Assembly: GCF_021462405.1 (NCBI RefSeq) | Contig: NZ_JAKEDU010000002.1 | Span: 124,001-188,000 of the forward strand | Length of the DNA: 64,000 bases | DNA from: Thermus tengchongensis | GTDB taxonomy: Bacteria > Deinococcota > Deinococci > Deinococcales > Thermaceae | Direction of reading: 5' to 3' | Part shown: in pieces, positions 36,053 to 45,233 of the stretch | Numbering within the stretch: position 1 is the stretch's first letter | How the letters are laid out: every line of letters starts with the position of its first letter | The notes under the pieces: model-generated | Seen by the model: the letters and a program-made list of their open reading frames with translations, nothing else | Database searches by the model: none | What the model was told of the DNA's origin: nothing | Made by a program: the position numbers and the translations under genes

Positions 36053-36727
36053 TTAGAGGGGCTCCAGCACCCCCTGCCGTAGGAGGGCGGGAAGGGGGGG
36101 TTCCCCCACTCGGAGAAGGGCGTACCGTCCGCGCAGGAGGGCCAGGAGGCGGAGGGCCTTAAGGTGGGCGCCCAAGGCCTCCCGGTAGGCCCTCACCTCC
36201 TCTGGCCCCGCGGGAAGGGCTTCGCCGGTTTCAACGTCCCTTAAGAGGACCTCCTCTAGGGGTGGGGCCAGTTCCACAGGAGCCAAAATCTGGACCAGCA
36301 CCACCCGCTTCGGGAGGATCCTGGCCCAGGGCAAGGGGTCCAGGCCGTCGGTGAGGAGGACCAGGGTGCCCCGTCCCGGGGGGATCTCCGCAGGCTTTCC
36401 CCGGAAGAGCCGGGCTAAGGGGTCTTCCTGGCGGGCGATCTTGAGGAGGAGCCCCGCCACCTCTTCCGCGTAGGAGAGCTTCCCGTGGAGGCGCATGCTT
36501 TGGCTTTCGTCCAGAAAGAGGCGGAAGCGGGCCCTCTCGGGGGCGGTTTCCACCCGGGTGTAGAGCCTCCCCGTCTTGGCGTAGGCCCGCCAGTGGACCC
36601 TGCGCACCTCGTCCCCGGGGGCGTAGGGGCGAAGCTCAAAAAACTCACCCCCTAGGCCCTTCCGGCGGGCCACCCTTTCCCCGGGGTAGGGGAGGTAAGG
36701 CCGGCTGGCGATGCGGTAGCGGGTCAT
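36053..36727 (-). CDS. DUF58-domain protein (short form)
   Basis: A 224 aa protein with the DUF58 core ELRPYAPGDEVRRVHWRAYAKTGRLYTR near residue 35, followed by a von Willebrand A-like segment (RFRLFLDESQSMRLHGKLSYA, TLVLLTDGLDPLPWA). Standard DUF58 proteins are longer and begin with two membrane helices; here the N-terminal membrane part is absent. DUF58 genes usually accompany a MoxR ATPase and transglutaminase genes, but none is adjacent. The ATG at 36727 overlaps the nrdJ stop in ATGA; 31 further in-frame residues upstream are shadow of nrdJ. Confidence 0.83.
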   Translation of the reverse strand: MTRYRIASRPYLPYPGERVARRKGLGGEFFELRPYAPGDEVRRVHWRAYAKTGRLYTRVETAPERARFRLFLDESQSMRLHGKLSYAEEVAGLLLKIARQEDPLARLFRGKPAEIPPGRGTLVLLTDGLDPLPWARILPKRVVLVQILAPVELAPPLEEVLLRDVETGEALPAGPEEVRAYREALGAHLKALRLLALLRGRYALLRVGEPPLPALLRQGVLEPL

Positions 36728-38487
36728 GCCGTCTGGCAGAAGGTGCAGACCCCCACGGGGGGTAGGGGTTCGATGACCTCCTCCCGGCTGCCCTCGCGGA
36801 AGACGGTGATCCCCTTGCACCCCTCCTTCCAGGCGGTGAGGAAAAGCCTCTCCACCACCTCTTTGGGGGTCTCCCGGGGCAGGTTCACCGTGGAGGAGAT
36901 GCTCTGGTCAACATGCCGTTGAAGGAGGGCCTGGAGGCGCACCCTCTGGAAAGGATCCACGGTGTGGGCCGTGGGCCAGTCGGGGATTTCCCCGCCTTTT
37001 TCCTTGCGGTAGCGACGAAGGAGGGGGTGCTCCGCTAAGAACACCTGCCCCCCGGCGTGGCGCAGGTAGGTGAGGGCGAAGATGGGCTCGATGCCGCTCG
37101 TCACCCCCGCCAGGATGGAGATGGAGCCCGTGGGGGCGATGGAGAGGAGGGCCGCATTTCGGAGGCCCTTCTCCACTTCCCGGATCAGGTCCTCAGGGAG
37201 GTCCTGGATGAAGGGGCTTTTCAGGTGTTCCTTGGGGTCAAAGGCGGGGAAAGGCCCTTTTTCCCGGGCCAGGCGGGCGCTTGCCCGGTAGGCGGCCTCC
37301 TTGATGCGGCGCGCTACCTCCTCGGCGAGGCGGAGGCTTTCCTCCGAGCCGTAGGGGAGGCCCAGCATGGCCAGGGCGTCTGCCAAGCCCATGAGCCCAA
37401 GGCCAATCCGGCGGCTTCGCAAGGAGGCCTCCCGCTGGGCCCTTAAGGGGTGGCGTCCCTTCCCCAGGTCCACCACGGCGTCCAGGAAGCGAACGGCCAA
37501 GGCGGTGGCTTCTTCCAGGGCGGCGAAGTCCAGATGGGCTCTTTCCGAAAAAGGCGCCCGCACAAAGGCCGCTAGGTTCAGGCTCCCCAGGTTGCAAGCC
37601 CCGTAGGGCTCCATGGGGACTTCCCCGCAGACGTTGACCCCTTCCACCTCCATCCCCCCGTACTGGGCCGTGGCCCAAGTGCGCACTCGGTCCCAGAAGA
37701 GGAGGCCGGGTTCGGCGCTTTGCCAGGCGGCCTCCACCAGGAGGTCCCAGGCTTCCTTGGCCCGGATGGTGCGGGTTATGTGCTCCCGGGGTGTGGTGAA
37801 GGAAAGTGTCCAGGGTTCGTCGGCCAAGGCGGCTTGTAGAAAAGCGTCCGTGGTCCTTAGGGAGATGTTGGCGTGGCGTACCTGGCTTCGCTCGGGGTCA
37901 GTTTTGACCCGGAGGAAGTCTAGGAGGTCGGGATGGGTGTCGGAGAAGGTGAGCATGAGGGCTCCCCGCCGGCCGCCGCTGGCTCCCATGACCCCGGCCA
38001 GGGTGGAGAAGAGCTCCATGAAGCTCACCGCCCCCGAGCTTTCCACCCCGGCGTTCCCCACCTTGGCCCCCTTGGGGCGGAGGACGTCGGCGTTGGTGCC
38101 CACCCCGCCCCCGTAGGCGAAGGTGCGGGCGGCCTCGTCCAGGAAGCGGGTGATCCCCCGCACCGAGTCCTCCCGGATGGGGAGGAAGTAGCAGTTGAAG
38201 AGGGTGCTTTTGCGCCAGTTGCCCAGGCCGAAGAGGATGCGCCCCCCGGGGACGAAGCGGAAGTCGGCGAAAAGCCAGGCAAGCTCTTGGGCGCCGCCTT
38301 TGATGACCCGGGAGGCCTCCCGCACCAGCCGCCGCTCCATCTCCTCCGGGGTGGCCTCGAGGAGCCTCCCCTCCCGGTCGCGGAGGGCGTAGCGCCTGAG
38401 GAAGACCGAGGCCCTTAGCTCATCGCCCCCGAAGAAGTCCAGGGCAAGCTTTAGGGCCTCGGCTTCGCTGTAGGTGCGCTGGGGCAC
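36724..38487 (-). CDS. nrdJ: Adenosylcobalamin-dependent (class II) ribonucleotide reductase
   Basis: Reduces ribonucleotides to deoxyribonucleotides using a B12-generated thiyl radical, without oxygen or a small subunit. The 587 aa protein has FVPGGRILFGLGNWRKSTLFNCYFLP (first redox Cys), GGGVGTNADVLRPKGA, the active-site GACNLGSLNLAAF, LSIAPTGSISILAGVTSGIEP and a C-terminal redox pair CTFC seven residues from the end. No intein is present although this family often carries them. The GTG start at 38487 follows glpX by 9 bases, leaving no room for a cobalamin riboswitch. Confidence 0.95.
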   Translation of the reverse strand: MPQRTYSEAEALKLALDFFGGDELRASVFLRRYALRDREGRLLEATPEEMERRLVREASRVIKGGAQELAWLFADFRFVPGGRILFGLGNWRKSTLFNCYFLPIREDSVRGITRFLDEAARTFAYGGGVGTNADVLRPKGAKVGNAGVESSGAVSFMELFSTLAGVMGASGGRRGALMLTFSDTHPDLLDFLRVKTDPERSQVRHANISLRTTDAFLQAALADEPWTLSFTTPREHITRTIRAKEAWDLLVEAAWQSAEPGLLFWDRVRTWATAQYGGMEVEGVNVCGEVPMEPYGACNLGSLNLAAFVRAPFSERAHLDFAALEEATALAVRFLDAVVDLGKGRHPLRAQREASLRSRRIGLGLMGLADALAMLGLPYGSEESLRLAEEVARRIKEAAYRASARLAREKGPFPAFDPKEHLKSPFIQDLPEDLIREVEKGLRNAALLSIAPTGSISILAGVTSGIEPIFALTYLRHAGGQVFLAEHPLLRRYRKEKGGEIPDWPTAHTVDPFQRVRLQALLQRHVDQSISSTVNLPRETPKEVVERLFLTAWKEGCKGITVFREGSREEVIEPLPPVGVCTFCQTA

Positions 38488-38496
38488 GCCCTTAGC

Positions 38497-39465
38497 TTAC
38501 ACCCGGATGGTGACCCGGGCGCCGGTTTCGAAGAGGTGGATGGAATCGATGAAGCGCACGATGCGGGTGGCGTGGCCCATGACCACCGAGTGGGTTCTGG
38601 CCCCGCCCCCGAAGAAGCGCACCCCCTGGAGGATGTCTCCGTCGGTGATGCCGGTGGCGGCGAAGACGATCTCCTTTCCGGGGGCCAGGTCCTCCGTGCG
38701 GTAGATGCGGTTTTCGTCCCCCCCCATGGCCTTGAGCCGGGCTCGTTCCTCCTCGTTTTGCGGGGTGAAGCGGGCCTGGATCTCCCCGCCCAGGCACTTT
38801 AGGGCAGCGGCGGCCAAAACGCCTTCGGGGGCTCCACCAATCCCCATCACCGCGTGCACCCCCGTGCCCCTTATGGCGGCGGCCAAGGCCGCGATCACAT
38901 CCCCGTCGGAGATGAGCTTGACCCGGGCCCCCGCTTCCCGGATTTCCCGGATGAGCCTTTCGTGGCGGGGGCGGTCCAGGACCACGATGACCAGGTCCTC
39001 CACCGAGCGTTGCAGGGCCAGGGCCAGGGCCTTCAGGTTGGCAGAGACGGGCCAAGTGAGGTCCACAAGCCCAGCGGCGGGCGGGGGGACGATGAGCTTT
39101 TCCATGTACATGTCGGGGGCGTGGAAGAGGCCCCCTTTCTCGCTGAGGGCGATCACGGTGACGGCGTTGGGCAGGCCCTTGGCGGCGGTGGTGGTGCCCT
39201 CCACCGGGTCCACGGCGATGTCCACCTCCACCCCGCCCTGGCCCAGCACCTCCCCGATGTAGAGCATGGGGGCCTCGTCCATCTCCCCCTCGCCGATGAC
39301 CACGGTGCCCTTGATGGGTAGCTCGTTCAGCACCTGGCGCATGGCCTGGGTGCCGGCCTCGTCCACCGCCTCCTTGTCTCCCTTGCCCGCATAGCGGCTG
39401 GCGGCCAAGGCGGCCTGCTCCGTGACCCGCACCACCTCGAGGACCAGTCGGCGCTCGATTTCCAT
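38497..39465 (-). CDS. glpX: Fructose-1,6-bisphosphatase class II
   Basis: Dephosphorylates fructose 1,6-bisphosphate in gluconeogenesis. The 322 aa GlpX-type enzyme has [15 protein letters not shown] near residue 59, the metal and catalytic site [59 protein letters not shown] and [21 protein letters not shown]. It is in a minus-strand run with hisIE upstream (18 bases) and nrdJ downstream. Confidence 0.95.
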   Translation of the reverse strand: MEIERRLVLEVVRVTEQAALAASRYAGKGDKEAVDEAGTQAMRQVLNELPIKGTVVIGEGEMDEAPMLYIGEVLGQGGVEVDIAVDPVEGTTTAAKGLPNAVTVIALSEKGGLFHAPDMYMEKLIVPPPAAGLVDLTWPVSANLKALALALQRSVEDLVIVVLDRPRHERLIREIREAGARVKLISDGDVIAALAAAIRGTGVHAVMGIGGAPEGVLAAAALKCLGGEIQARFTPQNEEERARLKAMGGDENRIYRTEDLAPGKEIVFAATGITDGDILQGVRFFGGGARTHSVVMGHATRIVRFIDSIHLFETGARVTIRV

Positions 39466-39483
39466 GCTTCCATCATACCGGGC

Positions 39484-40122
39484 CTAACTGGAGGCTCCCG
39501 GTCGTCCCTGGGGTTTGTGCCTTTCCCAGAGGGTGTGGGCCAGGTCCTGGAGGCCGACCCCGGTTTCCGCCAGGACCAGGAGGAGGTGGAAAAGGAGATC
39601 AGAGGCCTCCCAGCGCACTTCCTCCGGGCTTCCGTTCTTGGCGGCGATGATGACTTCCCCCGCCTCCTCCCCAATCTTTTTCAGGATGCGGTCCAGCCCC
39701 TCCCGGTGGAGCCGGGCCACGTAGCTCCCCTCGGGGAGGGTCCTAAGGCGCTCCTGGATGGTGGCGTAGACCTGGCCCAGCACGAAGCCCAGGTCGGGCT
39801 CGCCGGAGAGAAGGGGACGGTGGAAGCAGGTGCGCTCCCCCGTGTGGCAGGCAGGGCCGTGGGGGATCACCCGGTAGACCACCGCGTCGCCATCGCAGTC
39901 CAGGAGGACCTCCACCACCTCCTGGGTGTGCCCGGAGGTCGCCCCCTTGCGCCAGAGGGCCTGGCGGCTGCGGCTGAAAAAGGTGCTCCGCCGCGTCCTT
40001 AGGGTTTCCTCCAGGGCCTCCCGGTTGGCGTAGGCCAGGGTCAGGACCTCCCCGGTGCGGGCGTCTTGCACCACCACCGGGACCAGGCCCCGCTCGTCAA
40101 AGCGCACCGCGCTCAGGTCCAT
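39484..40122 (-). CDS. hisIE: Bifunctional phosphoribosyl-AMP cyclohydrolase / phosphoribosyl-ATP pyrophosphatase
   Basis: Second and third steps of histidine synthesis in one chain of 212 aa. The HisI half has VLTLAYANREALEET, SRSRQALWRKGATSGHTQ and the zinc/metal site DCDGDAVVY, GPACHTGERTCF. The HisE half is helical with RLHREGLDRILKKIGEEAGEVIIAAKN and EASDLLFHLLLVLAE. The ATG at 40122 lies 5 bases after the hisF stop; the longer frame to 40419 is shadow of hisF. Only hisF and hisIE are here, so the his genes are scattered. Confidence 0.95.
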   Translation of the reverse strand: MDLSAVRFDERGLVPVVVQDARTGEVLTLAYANREALEETLRTRRSTFFSRSRQALWRKGATSGHTQEVVEVLLDCDGDAVVYRVIPHGPACHTGERTCFHRPLLSGEPDLGFVLGQVYATIQERLRTLPEGSYVARLHREGLDRILKKIGEEAGEVIIAAKNGSPEEVRWEASDLLFHLLLVLAETGVGLQDLAHTLWERHKPQGRPGASS

Positions 40123-40127
40123 AGGCC

Positions 40128-40886
40128 CTAGTCTAAGCGCACGTGCACGCCCTTTTCCGCCAGGTAGGCCTTGAGCTCGGGGATGGGGATCTCCCCGAAG
40201 TGGAAGACGCTGGCGGCCAAGGCGGCCTCGGCCCCGGCGGCAAAGGCCTCGAGGAAGTGCTCCTTCCGCCCCGCCCCTCCGCTGGCGATGACGGGCACGC
40301 TCACCGCCTCGGCCACCCACCGGGTGAGCCTGAGGTCGTAGCCCTCCTGGGTGCCGTCCCGGTCCATGCTGGTGAGGAGGATTTCTCCTGCCCCCAGCTC
40401 CACCCCCCGCACCGCCCACTCCACCGCGTGCAGGCCCGTGGGGATGCGCCCCCCGGCGATGTAGACCTCGGGGAAATCCCCCTTCCAGCGGGCGTCGATG
40501 GCCAGGACCACCGCCTGGGCGCCGAAGTGGTCGGAAAGTTCGGCGATCAGCTCCGGGCGCCGCACCGCTGCCGAGTTCACGCTCACCTTGTCGGCGCCTG
40601 CGAGGAGAAGCTTCCTGGCGTCCTCCAGGCTCCGCACCCCACCCCCCACGGTGAGGGGGATGAAGACGGACTCCGCCACCTGGGCCACCACCTCCAGCAG
40701 GATGGCCCGCTCCTCGTGGGTGGCGGAGATGTCCAGGAAGACCAGCTCGTCGGCGCCGGCCTCGTCGTAGGCCTGGGCGGCTTCCACGGGGTCGCCCGCA
40801 TCGCGGAGGTTCACGAAGTTAACCCCCTTGACCACGCGCCCCGCGTGGACGTCCAGGCAGGGGACGATGCGCTTGGCCAGGCTCAT
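40128..40886 (-). CDS. hisF: Imidazole glycerol phosphate synthase cyclase subunit
   Basis: Forms imidazole glycerol phosphate and AICAR using ammonia from HisH. The 252 aa TIM-barrel protein has [19 protein letters not shown] with catalytic Asp12, [35 protein letters not shown] with the second catalytic Asp, and [12 protein letters not shown] and ASGGAG phosphate sites. The ATG at 40886 overlaps the stop of the Uma2 remnant in ATGA. hisH is not adjacent. Confidence 0.96.
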   Translation of the reverse strand: MSLAKRIVPCLDVHAGRVVKGVNFVNLRDAGDPVEAAQAYDEAGADELVFLDISATHEERAILLEVVAQVAESVFIPLTVGGGVRSLEDARKLLLAGADKVSVNSAAVRRPELIAELSDHFGAQAVVLAIDARWKGDFPEVYIAGGRIPTGLHAVEWAVRGVELGAGEILLTSMDRDGTQEGYDLRLTRWVAEAVSVPVIASGGAGRKEHFLEAFAAGAEAALAASVFHFGEIPIPELKAYLAEKGVHVRLD

Positions 40887-41179
40887 AGGGGAGGGCTCCA
40901 AAGGATTTCTGCCTGGGGAAGGAGGAGAGGGGCGATCCTTTCCCCTTTCTTTACCAGAAGGCGGTGGCGGTAGGCGGTTTCCTGGGGTTCCCGGTAGACC
41001 GCTTGACCCAGGGTACGGGTGGCCAGGGTCTGCAGGAGCCAGTCCAGACGCCCCGCGTGTTCGCTGGAAATGGGGGCCATCTCGTAGACCTCGCCTTCCA
41101 GTAACTCCAGGCGGGCTTCCGGCTCCAGGGCCGAAAGGGCTAAGACCTCCTCCACCTTAAACCGGTGCCGCACCGCCAT
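40883..41179 (-). pseudogene. Uma2/DUF820 endonuclease-like gene with internal deletion
   Basis: A 98 aa open frame. The first 60 residues match the Uma2 N-terminus ([40 protein letters not shown] in pattern), and the last 35 match the Uma2 C-terminus ([34 protein letters not shown]). About 85-90 central residues, including the PD-(D/E)XK-like core normally seen as QPDL and VEV, are missing, with the join near LGQA/VYREP. The frame is intact, so a short protein may still be made. Its stop overlaps hisF in ATGA, which may help hisF translation. Confidence 0.7.
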
Positions 41180-41240
41180 AGGGTCATTCTAACCGCCCTC
41201 GCCCTTTTCCCAAACCAGCCCGGGTGGTACCATCTAAAGG

Positions 41241-42554
41241 ATGGAACGGGTGACGGTGGTGGGCGGCGGCCTGGCGGGAAGCGAGGCCGCCTGGACTCTG
41301 GCGAGGCTGGGGGTTCCCGTGCGCCTTTACGAGATGCGCCCTAAGAAAATGACCCCGGCCCACAGCACCGGGGGGCTGGCGGAGATCGTCTGCTCCAACT
41401 CCTTGGGCGGGGAAGGCCCCACCAACGCCAAGGGCCTCCTGCAGGCGGAGATGCGCCGGGCGGGAAGCCTCATCATGGAGGCAGCCTTCAGGGCCCGGGT
41501 GCCCGCCGGCGGAGCCTTGGCCGTGGACCGGGAGGAGTTCAGCCAGTACATCACCGAGAGGCTGGTCCAGCATCCCCTGGTAGAGGTGGTGCGGGAGGAG
41601 GTGGTAGAAATCCCTAAAGGGATCACCATCCTAGCCACGGGGCCCCTCACCTCGGACGCCTTGGCCGAGGCCATAAGGGGGCGCTTCGGCGACCACTTCC
41701 TGGCCTACTACGACGCCGCAAGCCCCATCGTCCTCTACGAGAGCATTGACCTCAGCAAGTGCTTCCGCGCTGGGCGCTACGCGCAAGAGGCGGACTACCT
41801 CAACTGCCCCCTTACGGAGGAGGAGTACCGCCGCTTCTATGAGGCCCTCCTCGAGGCGGAGCGGCACACCCCCCATGAATGGGAAAACCTGCAGTACTTT
41901 GAGGCCTGCGTGCCGGTGGAGGAGCTGGCTCGAAGGGGCTACCAAACCCTTCTCTTCGGCCCCATGAAGCCCGTGGGCCTCAAGGACCCGAGGACCGGCA
42001 AGGAACCCTTCGCTGTGGTGCAGCTCCGCCAGGAGGATAAGGAGGGGCGCATGTGGAGCCTGGTGGGCTTCCAGACCGGGCTCAAGTGGCCCGAGCAGAA
42101 GCGTCTCATCCAGATGATCCCTGGGCTGGAAAACGCCGAGATCGTGCGCTACGGGGTGATGCACCGCAACACCTACCTGAACGCCCCCATTCTCCTGCGG
42201 GAGACCCTGGAGTTTAAGGAGGAGGAAGGCCTTTTTGCCGCCGGGGTTTTGGCGGGGGTGGAGGGCTACTTGGAAAGCGCCGCCACGGGATTCCTGGCGG
42301 GCCTGAACGCTGCCCGGCGCTACCAGGGGTTAAAACCCGTGGCCCCGCCGGAGGAAAGCATGCTGGGGGGGCTGGTCCGCTTCCTGGCCACCGCCAATCC
42401 CCAGGGCTTCCAGCCCATGTACGCCAACTGGGGGCTGGTCCCTCCGGTGGAGGGAAGGATGGTCAAGAAGGAGAAGCGGGAGGCCATGTACCATAGGGGC
42501 CTCAGGGCCTTTGAGGCGTGGGTGGCTTCCCTAGGGATGCTCGCCGCCACCTAG
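41241..42554 (+). CDS. trmFO: tRNA (uracil-5-)-methyltransferase TrmFO (folate/FAD dependent)
   Basis: Makes m5U54 in the T-loop of tRNA from methylene-THF and FADH2. The 437 aa protein begins with the FAD loop VTVVGGGLAGSEAAW, and the two catalytic cysteines fall at Cys51 (EIVCSNSLGG) and Cys223 (YFEACVPVEE), the numbering reported for the Thermus enzyme. VPAGGALAVDREEFS and EGLFAAGVLAGVEGY are also typical. The ATG at 41241 lies 7 bases after TACCAT. Its 3' end overlaps the convergent murE by 24 bases. Confidence 0.96.
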   Translation: MERVTVVGGGLAGSEAAWTLARLGVPVRLYEMRPKKMTPAHSTGGLAEIVCSNSLGGEGPTNAKGLLQAEMRRAGSLIMEAAFRARVPAGGALAVDREEFSQYITERLVQHPLVEVVREEVVEIPKGITILATGPLTSDALAEAIRGRFGDHFLAYYDAASPIVLYESIDLSKCFRAGRYAQEADYLNCPLTEEEYRRFYEALLEAERHTPHEWENLQYFEACVPVEELARRGYQTLLFGPMKPVGLKDPRTGKEPFAVVQLRQEDKEGRMWSLVGFQTGLKWPEQKRLIQMIPGLENAEIVRYGVMHRNTYLNAPILLRETLEFKEEEGLFAAGVLAGVEGYLESAATGFLAGLNAARRYQGLKPVAPPEESMLGGLVRFLATANPQGFQPMYANWGLVPPVEGRMVKKEKREAMYHRGLRAFEAWVASLGMLAAT

Positions 42555-43991
42555 GCCCAGGGCCTTTAGCCCCTCCAGGGCCACCGCCCTCTCGTCCCAG
42601 GGCAGGGCCTGGGTACCCCTTTCCAGGGTGCGCTCGTGCCCCTTGCCCGCCAGGAGCACCGTGTCCCCCTCCCGGGCCTCGGAGAGGGCACGGAGGATGG
42701 CCTCCTTTCGGTCGGGCACCAGCTCGTAGGTGCCCCCCTCTCGTGCGGCTGCCTCGGCCATGGCTTGGAGGATGGCCCCTAGGTCCTCCGTGCGGTGGTC
42801 CTCCTCGGTGAAGAAGGCCTTGTCCGCCAGGCGGGCGGCCACCTGGCCGATGTCCTCCCGCCTCCTGGGGTCGCGCTCCCCTGCCGCGCCCACCACCAGG
42901 AGGAGGCGCCCCTTGGTGGTGCGGCGCAGGGTTTGGAGGGCGGCCTCGAGGCTCTTGCCGGTGTGGGCGAAATCGATGACCACCCGGAAGGGTTCTTTTT
43001 GCACCATCTCCATCCGCCCCGGCACCCCCCTGAAGGTGGCAAGGCCTTGGAGCACCCCCTCCAGGGGAAGCCCAAAGGCCAAGGCGGCGGCGCTGGCGGC
43101 CAGGGCGTTGTCCAGGTTGTAGGCGCCCAGCATGGGCAAGAAGGCCTCCCCCGAGCCCCAGGGGGTGTGCAGGGTGAAGCGGAGGCCTTCCGCCTCCTCC
43201 CGCAGGCCCTCCCCCCAGACCTCCCCCCCGGGCCCGAAGAGGAGGTGGGGCCGCCCCTTGAGGCGCTCCAGGTGGGGGAGGGCGGCGTTCAGGACCGCAA
43301 GCTCCGAGCGCTCCACCAGAAGGGCCTTGGCCCCGAAGTAGGCCTCCGCCGTGCCGTGGAGGTCCAGGTGGTCGTCGGGGTAGAAGCTCACGAAGACCCC
43401 CACCCGGTAGGCGAGGCCTTCCACCCGCTTGAGGGCCAGGGCGTGGCTGCTGACCTCTAGCACCGCCGCCTTCAGCCCCCGCTCCGCCGCTTCCCGCAAG
43501 AAGGCGTAGACCTCCGGGGCTTCTGGGGTGGTGAAGTGGCCCATGGGGGGGCGGGCCTCCTCCCCCAGCCTCAGGGCCACGGTGGAGAGGAGAGCCGCCT
43601 GCTTGCCACCGGCTTGCAGGAGGTGGTGGAGGAGGCTGGCGGTGGTGCTTTTTCCCTTGGAGCCCGTGACCCCGAGGAGGGCGAGCCTCCGGTCCGGCTC
43701 CCCGTGGAAGCGCCGGGCGAGGTGGGCCAGGGCCAGGCGGCTATCCGCCACCTGGAGGTAGGGGACGGGGAGGGCCAGCGCCCGTTCCCCCACCACGGCG
43801 ATGGCGCCTTTTCTGAGGGCCTCGAGGATGAAGTCGTGCCCGTCCAGGGGCTTGCGGTGGGGGAGGGGCACCCCCGGCACGGCCACGAAGACAAAGCCCG
43901 GCTCCACCCGCCTCGAGTCCAGGGTGATCCCCCGCACCGGGAGGGGCGGGGCCTTTAGGCCATAGGGGGCGAAAAGCTCCTCCAAGGTCAT
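42531..43991 (-). CDS. murE: UDP-N-acetylmuramyl-tripeptide synthetase
   Basis: Adds the third amino acid to UDP-MurNAc-dipeptide. The 486 aa Mur ligase has GITLDSRRVEPGFVFVAVPG, the P-loop GVTGSKGKSTTAS near 108-119, HFTTPEAPEVYAFL, EVSSHALALKRV, FYPDDHLDLHGT and the C-terminal GAAGERDPRRREDIGQVA. The amino-acid-recognition loop reads EEDHRTEDL rather than the DNPR motif of diaminopimelate enzymes. Thermus peptidoglycan has L-ornithine at this position, so ornithine is the likely substrate (inference). The ATG at 43991 overlaps the kinase stop upstream. Confidence 0.9.
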   Translation of the reverse strand: MTLEELFAPYGLKAPPLPVRGITLDSRRVEPGFVFVAVPGVPLPHRKPLDGHDFILEALRKGAIAVVGERALALPVPYLQVADSRLALAHLARRFHGEPDRRLALLGVTGSKGKSTTASLLHHLLQAGGKQAALLSTVALRLGEEARPPMGHFTTPEAPEVYAFLREAAERGLKAAVLEVSSHALALKRVEGLAYRVGVFVSFYPDDHLDLHGTAEAYFGAKALLVERSELAVLNAALPHLERLKGRPHLLFGPGGEVWGEGLREEAEGLRFTLHTPWGSGEAFLPMLGAYNLDNALAASAAALAFGLPLEGVLQGLATFRGVPGRMEMVQKEPFRVVIDFAHTGKSLEAALQTLRRTTKGRLLLVVGAAGERDPRRREDIGQVAARLADKAFFTEEDHRTEDLGAILQAMAEAAAREGGTYELVPDRKEAILRALSEAREGDTVLLAGKGHERTLERGTQALPWDERAVALEGLKALGLGGGEHP

Positions 43992-44596
43992 GGCTTGATC
44001 CAGGAACGTAGGGCTGCAAGAAGGGCTTGGCGGTCCTCCTCCTTCTCCACGAAGTCTATCCGGTCCGCCTCCACCACGTACACGGGGGATAGGTTCCAGG
44101 AGGCGATGAGTTCCTCGTAGAGGGCGTTGAGCCCGAGAAGGTAGCGGTCGGGGAGGTTTTGCTCAAAGGGCCTTCCCCGCTTCTTGATCCGCTCCCTTAA
44201 GGTGGGTAGGCTCGCCCGGAGGTAGATGAGAAGATCGGGCTTCCTGAGGGCTGGGGACACGCTCTGGAAGAGGTCCAGGTAGGTCCGCCAGTCCCGCTCC
44301 TTCAAGTGGCCTTCCCGGTAGAGGTTCTGGGCGAAGACCAGGGCGTCCTCATAGACCGTGCGGTCCTGCACCACGGCCTTCGCCCCGTTCACCTCCAGGA
44401 GGTGCTGGCGCAGCCTCCGGGCCAGGAAGAAGACCTGGGAGTGGAAGGCGTAGGCCCCCATATCCCGGTAGAAGTCCTCCAGGTAGGGGTTTTCGCTCAC
44501 CGCCTCGTACACCGGCTTCAGCCCGAAGGCCTCTGAGAGCAAGGCGGTGAGGGAACTTTTGCCGCTACCGATGTTGCCGGCGATGGCCAGATACAT
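43988..44596 (-). CDS. Deoxynucleoside kinase (first of a tandem pair)
   Basis: Phosphorylates deoxynucleosides for salvage. The 202 aa dNK-family protein has P-loop AGNIGSGKSSL at 6-16, YEAVSENPYLEDFYRD, VVQDRTVYEDALVFAQ, DLLIYLRAS and the lid ERIKKRGRPFEQNL. This is the dGK/dAK-like bacterial group; the base preference cannot be read safely. It starts 8 bases after its paralogue and overlaps murE in ATGA, so all three are co-transcribed. Confidence 0.9.
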   Translation of the reverse strand: MYLAIAGNIGSGKSSLTALLSEAFGLKPVYEAVSENPYLEDFYRDMGAYAFHSQVFFLARRLRQHLLEVNGAKAVVQDRTVYEDALVFAQNLYREGHLKERDWRTYLDLFQSVSPALRKPDLLIYLRASLPTLRERIKKRGRPFEQNLPDRYLLGLNALYEELIASWNLSPVYVVEADRIDFVEKEEDRQALLAALRSWIKP

Positions 44597-44604
44597 GTTG
44601 GACC

Positions 44605-45213
44605 TCAGATGGTCCTGCCGTCCTGGGCAAGGTGGGCCTTCACCAGGGCCACCACCCGGTCCTGGTCGGGGCCGGGTTGGCTGTAGTCCAGCTGGTCCGC
44701 TTCCAGGACCAAAAGGGGATGGGCGTAGCGGGCAAAGTGACGCTCGTACGCTTCGGAGAGGGCCTCGAGGTAGGCGGGGTCCATCCCCTCCTCAAAGGGC
44801 CTGCCCCGTTTCCTTATCCGCTCCAACAGCACGGGCACCGGGGCCCTCAGGTAGACGGTGAGGTCGGGTGGGGGAAGCTTCAGGGAAAGCTCCCGGTAAA
44901 GGTCCAAGTAAAGGTTCCACTCGGGGCCCTCCAGGTTGAGGCTCGCGAAGATGGCGTCCTTGTCAAAAAGGTAGTCGGCCACCACCCCACCGAAGAGGGG
45001 TCTTTCCCGGAGGCGGGAGAGCTGCCGGTAGCGGGAAAGGAGGAAGAAGACCTGGGTCTTGAAGGCGTAGCGCTTTCGGTCCTGGTAGAAAAGGGGCAGG
45101 AAGGGATTTTCCTCCACCACCTCCAGAAGGGGCTCGGCCCCAAACCTTTGCGCAAGAAGCTGGGCCAGGGTGGTTTTGCCCGCACCGATGGGGCCTTCTA
45201 TGGCGATGTACAC
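44605..45213 (-). CDS. Deoxynucleoside kinase (second of a tandem pair)
   Basis: Paralogue of the next gene, 202 aa, with P-loop IEGPIGAGKTTLAQ, LEVVEENPFLPLFYQDRKRYAF, a changed DRS-type motif GGVVADYLFDKDAIFA, DLTVYLRAPVPVLLERIRKRGRPFEEG. Such pairs in other bacteria split purine and pyrimidine specificity and may form a heterodimer. I choose the GTG at 45213 after GGAGGTAAGC; the frame is open to 45297 but those residues overlap the protease gene. Confidence 0.9.
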   Translation of the reverse strand: MYIAIEGPIGAGKTTLAQLLAQRFGAEPLLEVVEENPFLPLFYQDRKRYAFKTQVFFLLSRYRQLSRLRERPLFGGVVADYLFDKDAIFASLNLEGPEWNLYLDLYRELSLKLPPPDLTVYLRAPVPVLLERIRKRGRPFEEGMDPAYLEALSEAYERHFARYAHPLLVLEADQLDYSQPGPDQDRVVALVKAHLAQDGRTI

Positions 45214-45233
45214 GCTTACCTCCGCAGGGTAGC

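Noticed and set aside
36724-38487. Possible intein or cobalamin riboswitch at nrdJ
   Set aside because: The protein runs through all conserved blocks without insertion, and only 9 bases separate it from glpX, too few for a riboswitch.
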